DNA from: Pseudomonadota bacterium
Lineage (GTDB): Bacteria > Pseudomonadota > Gammaproteobacteria > Burkholderiales > Burkholderiaceae_C
DNA length: 15,122 nucleotides
Direction of reading: 5' to 3'
Assembly (NCBI GenBank): GCA_030918015.1
Contig: JAUPTP010000011.1
Location: 1-15,122, forward strand
Part shown: piece by piece, positions 14,582 through 15,122 of the stretch
Numbering within the stretch: position 1 is the stretch's first letter
Layout of the letters: each line of letters starts with the position of its first letter
The notes under the pieces: generated by a model
Database searches by the model: none
What the model saw: the letters and a program-made list of their open reading frames with translations, nothing else
What the model was told of the DNA's origin: nothing
Program-made: the position numbers and the translations under genes

Positions 14582-15122
14582 TCAGCCCTGCACTTCCGGC
14601 CAGACGGTGTGGAAGCACTGGCCGGCCGGGCGGTCGATGCGCTCGTAGGTGTGCGCGCCGAAGAAGTCGCGCTGCGCCTGCAGCAGGTCGGCGGGCAGGC
14701 GCGCGCTGCGGAAGGCGTCGAAGAAGGCCAGCGAGGCCGACATCGCCGGCACCGGCACGCCGGCCAGCATCGCCTGCGCGACCACCCGGCGCCAGGCCGC
14801 CTGCGCGCCGTTGAGCGCGGTCTCGAAGTACGGCGCCAGCATCAGGCTGGCCGGCGCCTGGCCGTCGGCATGGGCCTCGGCGATGCGGTTGAGGAACTGC
14901 GCGCGGATGATGCAGCCGCCGCGCCACAGCCGCGCGATCGCACCCAGGTCGAGGTTCCAGCCGCGCTGCGCGCTCATCGTGCGCATCAGGTCCAGGCCCT
15001 GCGCATAGCTGACGATCTTGCTGGCATAGAGCGCCTGGCGCAGCAGCTCGACCCACTCGGCCGCCGGCAGGTCGATGCGCGCCTCGGGGCCCTGCAGCCG
15101 GGTGCTGGCCACCAGCCGCGTG
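14582..15122 (-). CDS. gnd: 6-phosphogluconate dehydrogenase (decarboxylating), C-terminal part
   Basis: Gnd oxidises 6-phosphogluconate to ribulose 5-phosphate and CO2 with NADP+, in the oxidative pentose phosphate pathway in the cytoplasm. Only the last 180 residues are inside the window; the 5' end lies beyond 15122. They form the all-helical C-terminal domain: LRQALYASKIVSYAQGLDLM, WNLDLGAIARLWRGGCIIRA, then the signature VPVPAMSASLAFFDAFRS and LPADLLQAQRDFFGAHTYER, ending CFHTVWPEVQG. Conserved residues of the dimer-forming tail (the histidine of FGAHTYER) are present. This matches the long E. coli-type enzyme of about 468 residues. The gene is followed by a 175-base gap to cynS that contains a GC palindrome and the tandem repeat. 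Confidence 0.95.
   Translation of the reverse strand, partial: TRLVASTRLQGPEARIDLPAAEWVELLRQALYASKIVSYAQGLDLMRTMSAQRGWNLDLGAIARLWRGGCIIRAQFLNRIAEAHADGQAPASLMLAPYFETALNGAQAAWRRVVAQAMLAGVPVPAMSASLAFFDAFRSARLPADLLQAQRDFFGAHTYERIDRPAGQCFHTVWPEVQG

Noticed and set aside
1..15122. Mobile elements, CRISPR arrays, tRNA or rRNA genes, phage genes
   Set aside because: No transposase, repeat-spacer pattern, cloverleaf or phage-type protein is visible. Codon use looks even across the window.

Overview
This window is a very GC-rich (clearly above 65% by eye) stretch of what looks like a betaproteobacterial chromosome, most likely Burkholderiales. The reasons are the def-fmt pair divergent from a LysM-dprA-smg cluster, a DUF1631 protein, a YajC whose N-terminus reads FISNAYAQ, and strong third-position GC bias. 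It is mainly core genome: I see no insertion sequence, prophage, CRISPR array, tRNA or rRNA, and no non-coding gap over 300 bases.

Layout. On the left, the minus-strand pair def-fmt (fmt cut by the window edge) handles N-terminal formyl-methionine: Fmt formylates initiator tRNA and Def removes the formyl group from the new protein. Divergent from it, on the plus strand, lie a secreted LysM protein, dprA (natural transformation) and smg (DUF494). They meet, tail to tail, a large minus-strand DUF1631 gene.

Upstream of that gene, on the same strand, is the yajC-secD-secF operon, the accessory membrane part of the Sec translocon. A promoter-like -10 and a good ribosome binding site precede yajC, and a terminator-like structure with competing hairpins sits at the secF end. 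Divergent from yajC is a plus-strand gene for a protein shaped like a GGDEF-EAL c-di-GMP enzyme in which nearly every catalytic residue of both domains is replaced.

That gene converges on a minus-strand Rep-type DNA helicase. A small VF530-family gene diverges from rep and overlaps, tail to tail, a minus-strand cyanase gene (cynS). The right edge holds the C-terminal part of gnd (6-phosphogluconate dehydrogenase), also on the minus strand.

I did not find a convincing new multi-gene system. The points most worth a second look are the degenerate GGDEF-EAL protein, the competing hairpins at the secF end, the -10-like hexamers exactly 6 nt before the SD-less starts of smg and the VF530 gene, the inverted repeat before smg, and the tandem 10-bp repeat upstream of an isolated cynS.
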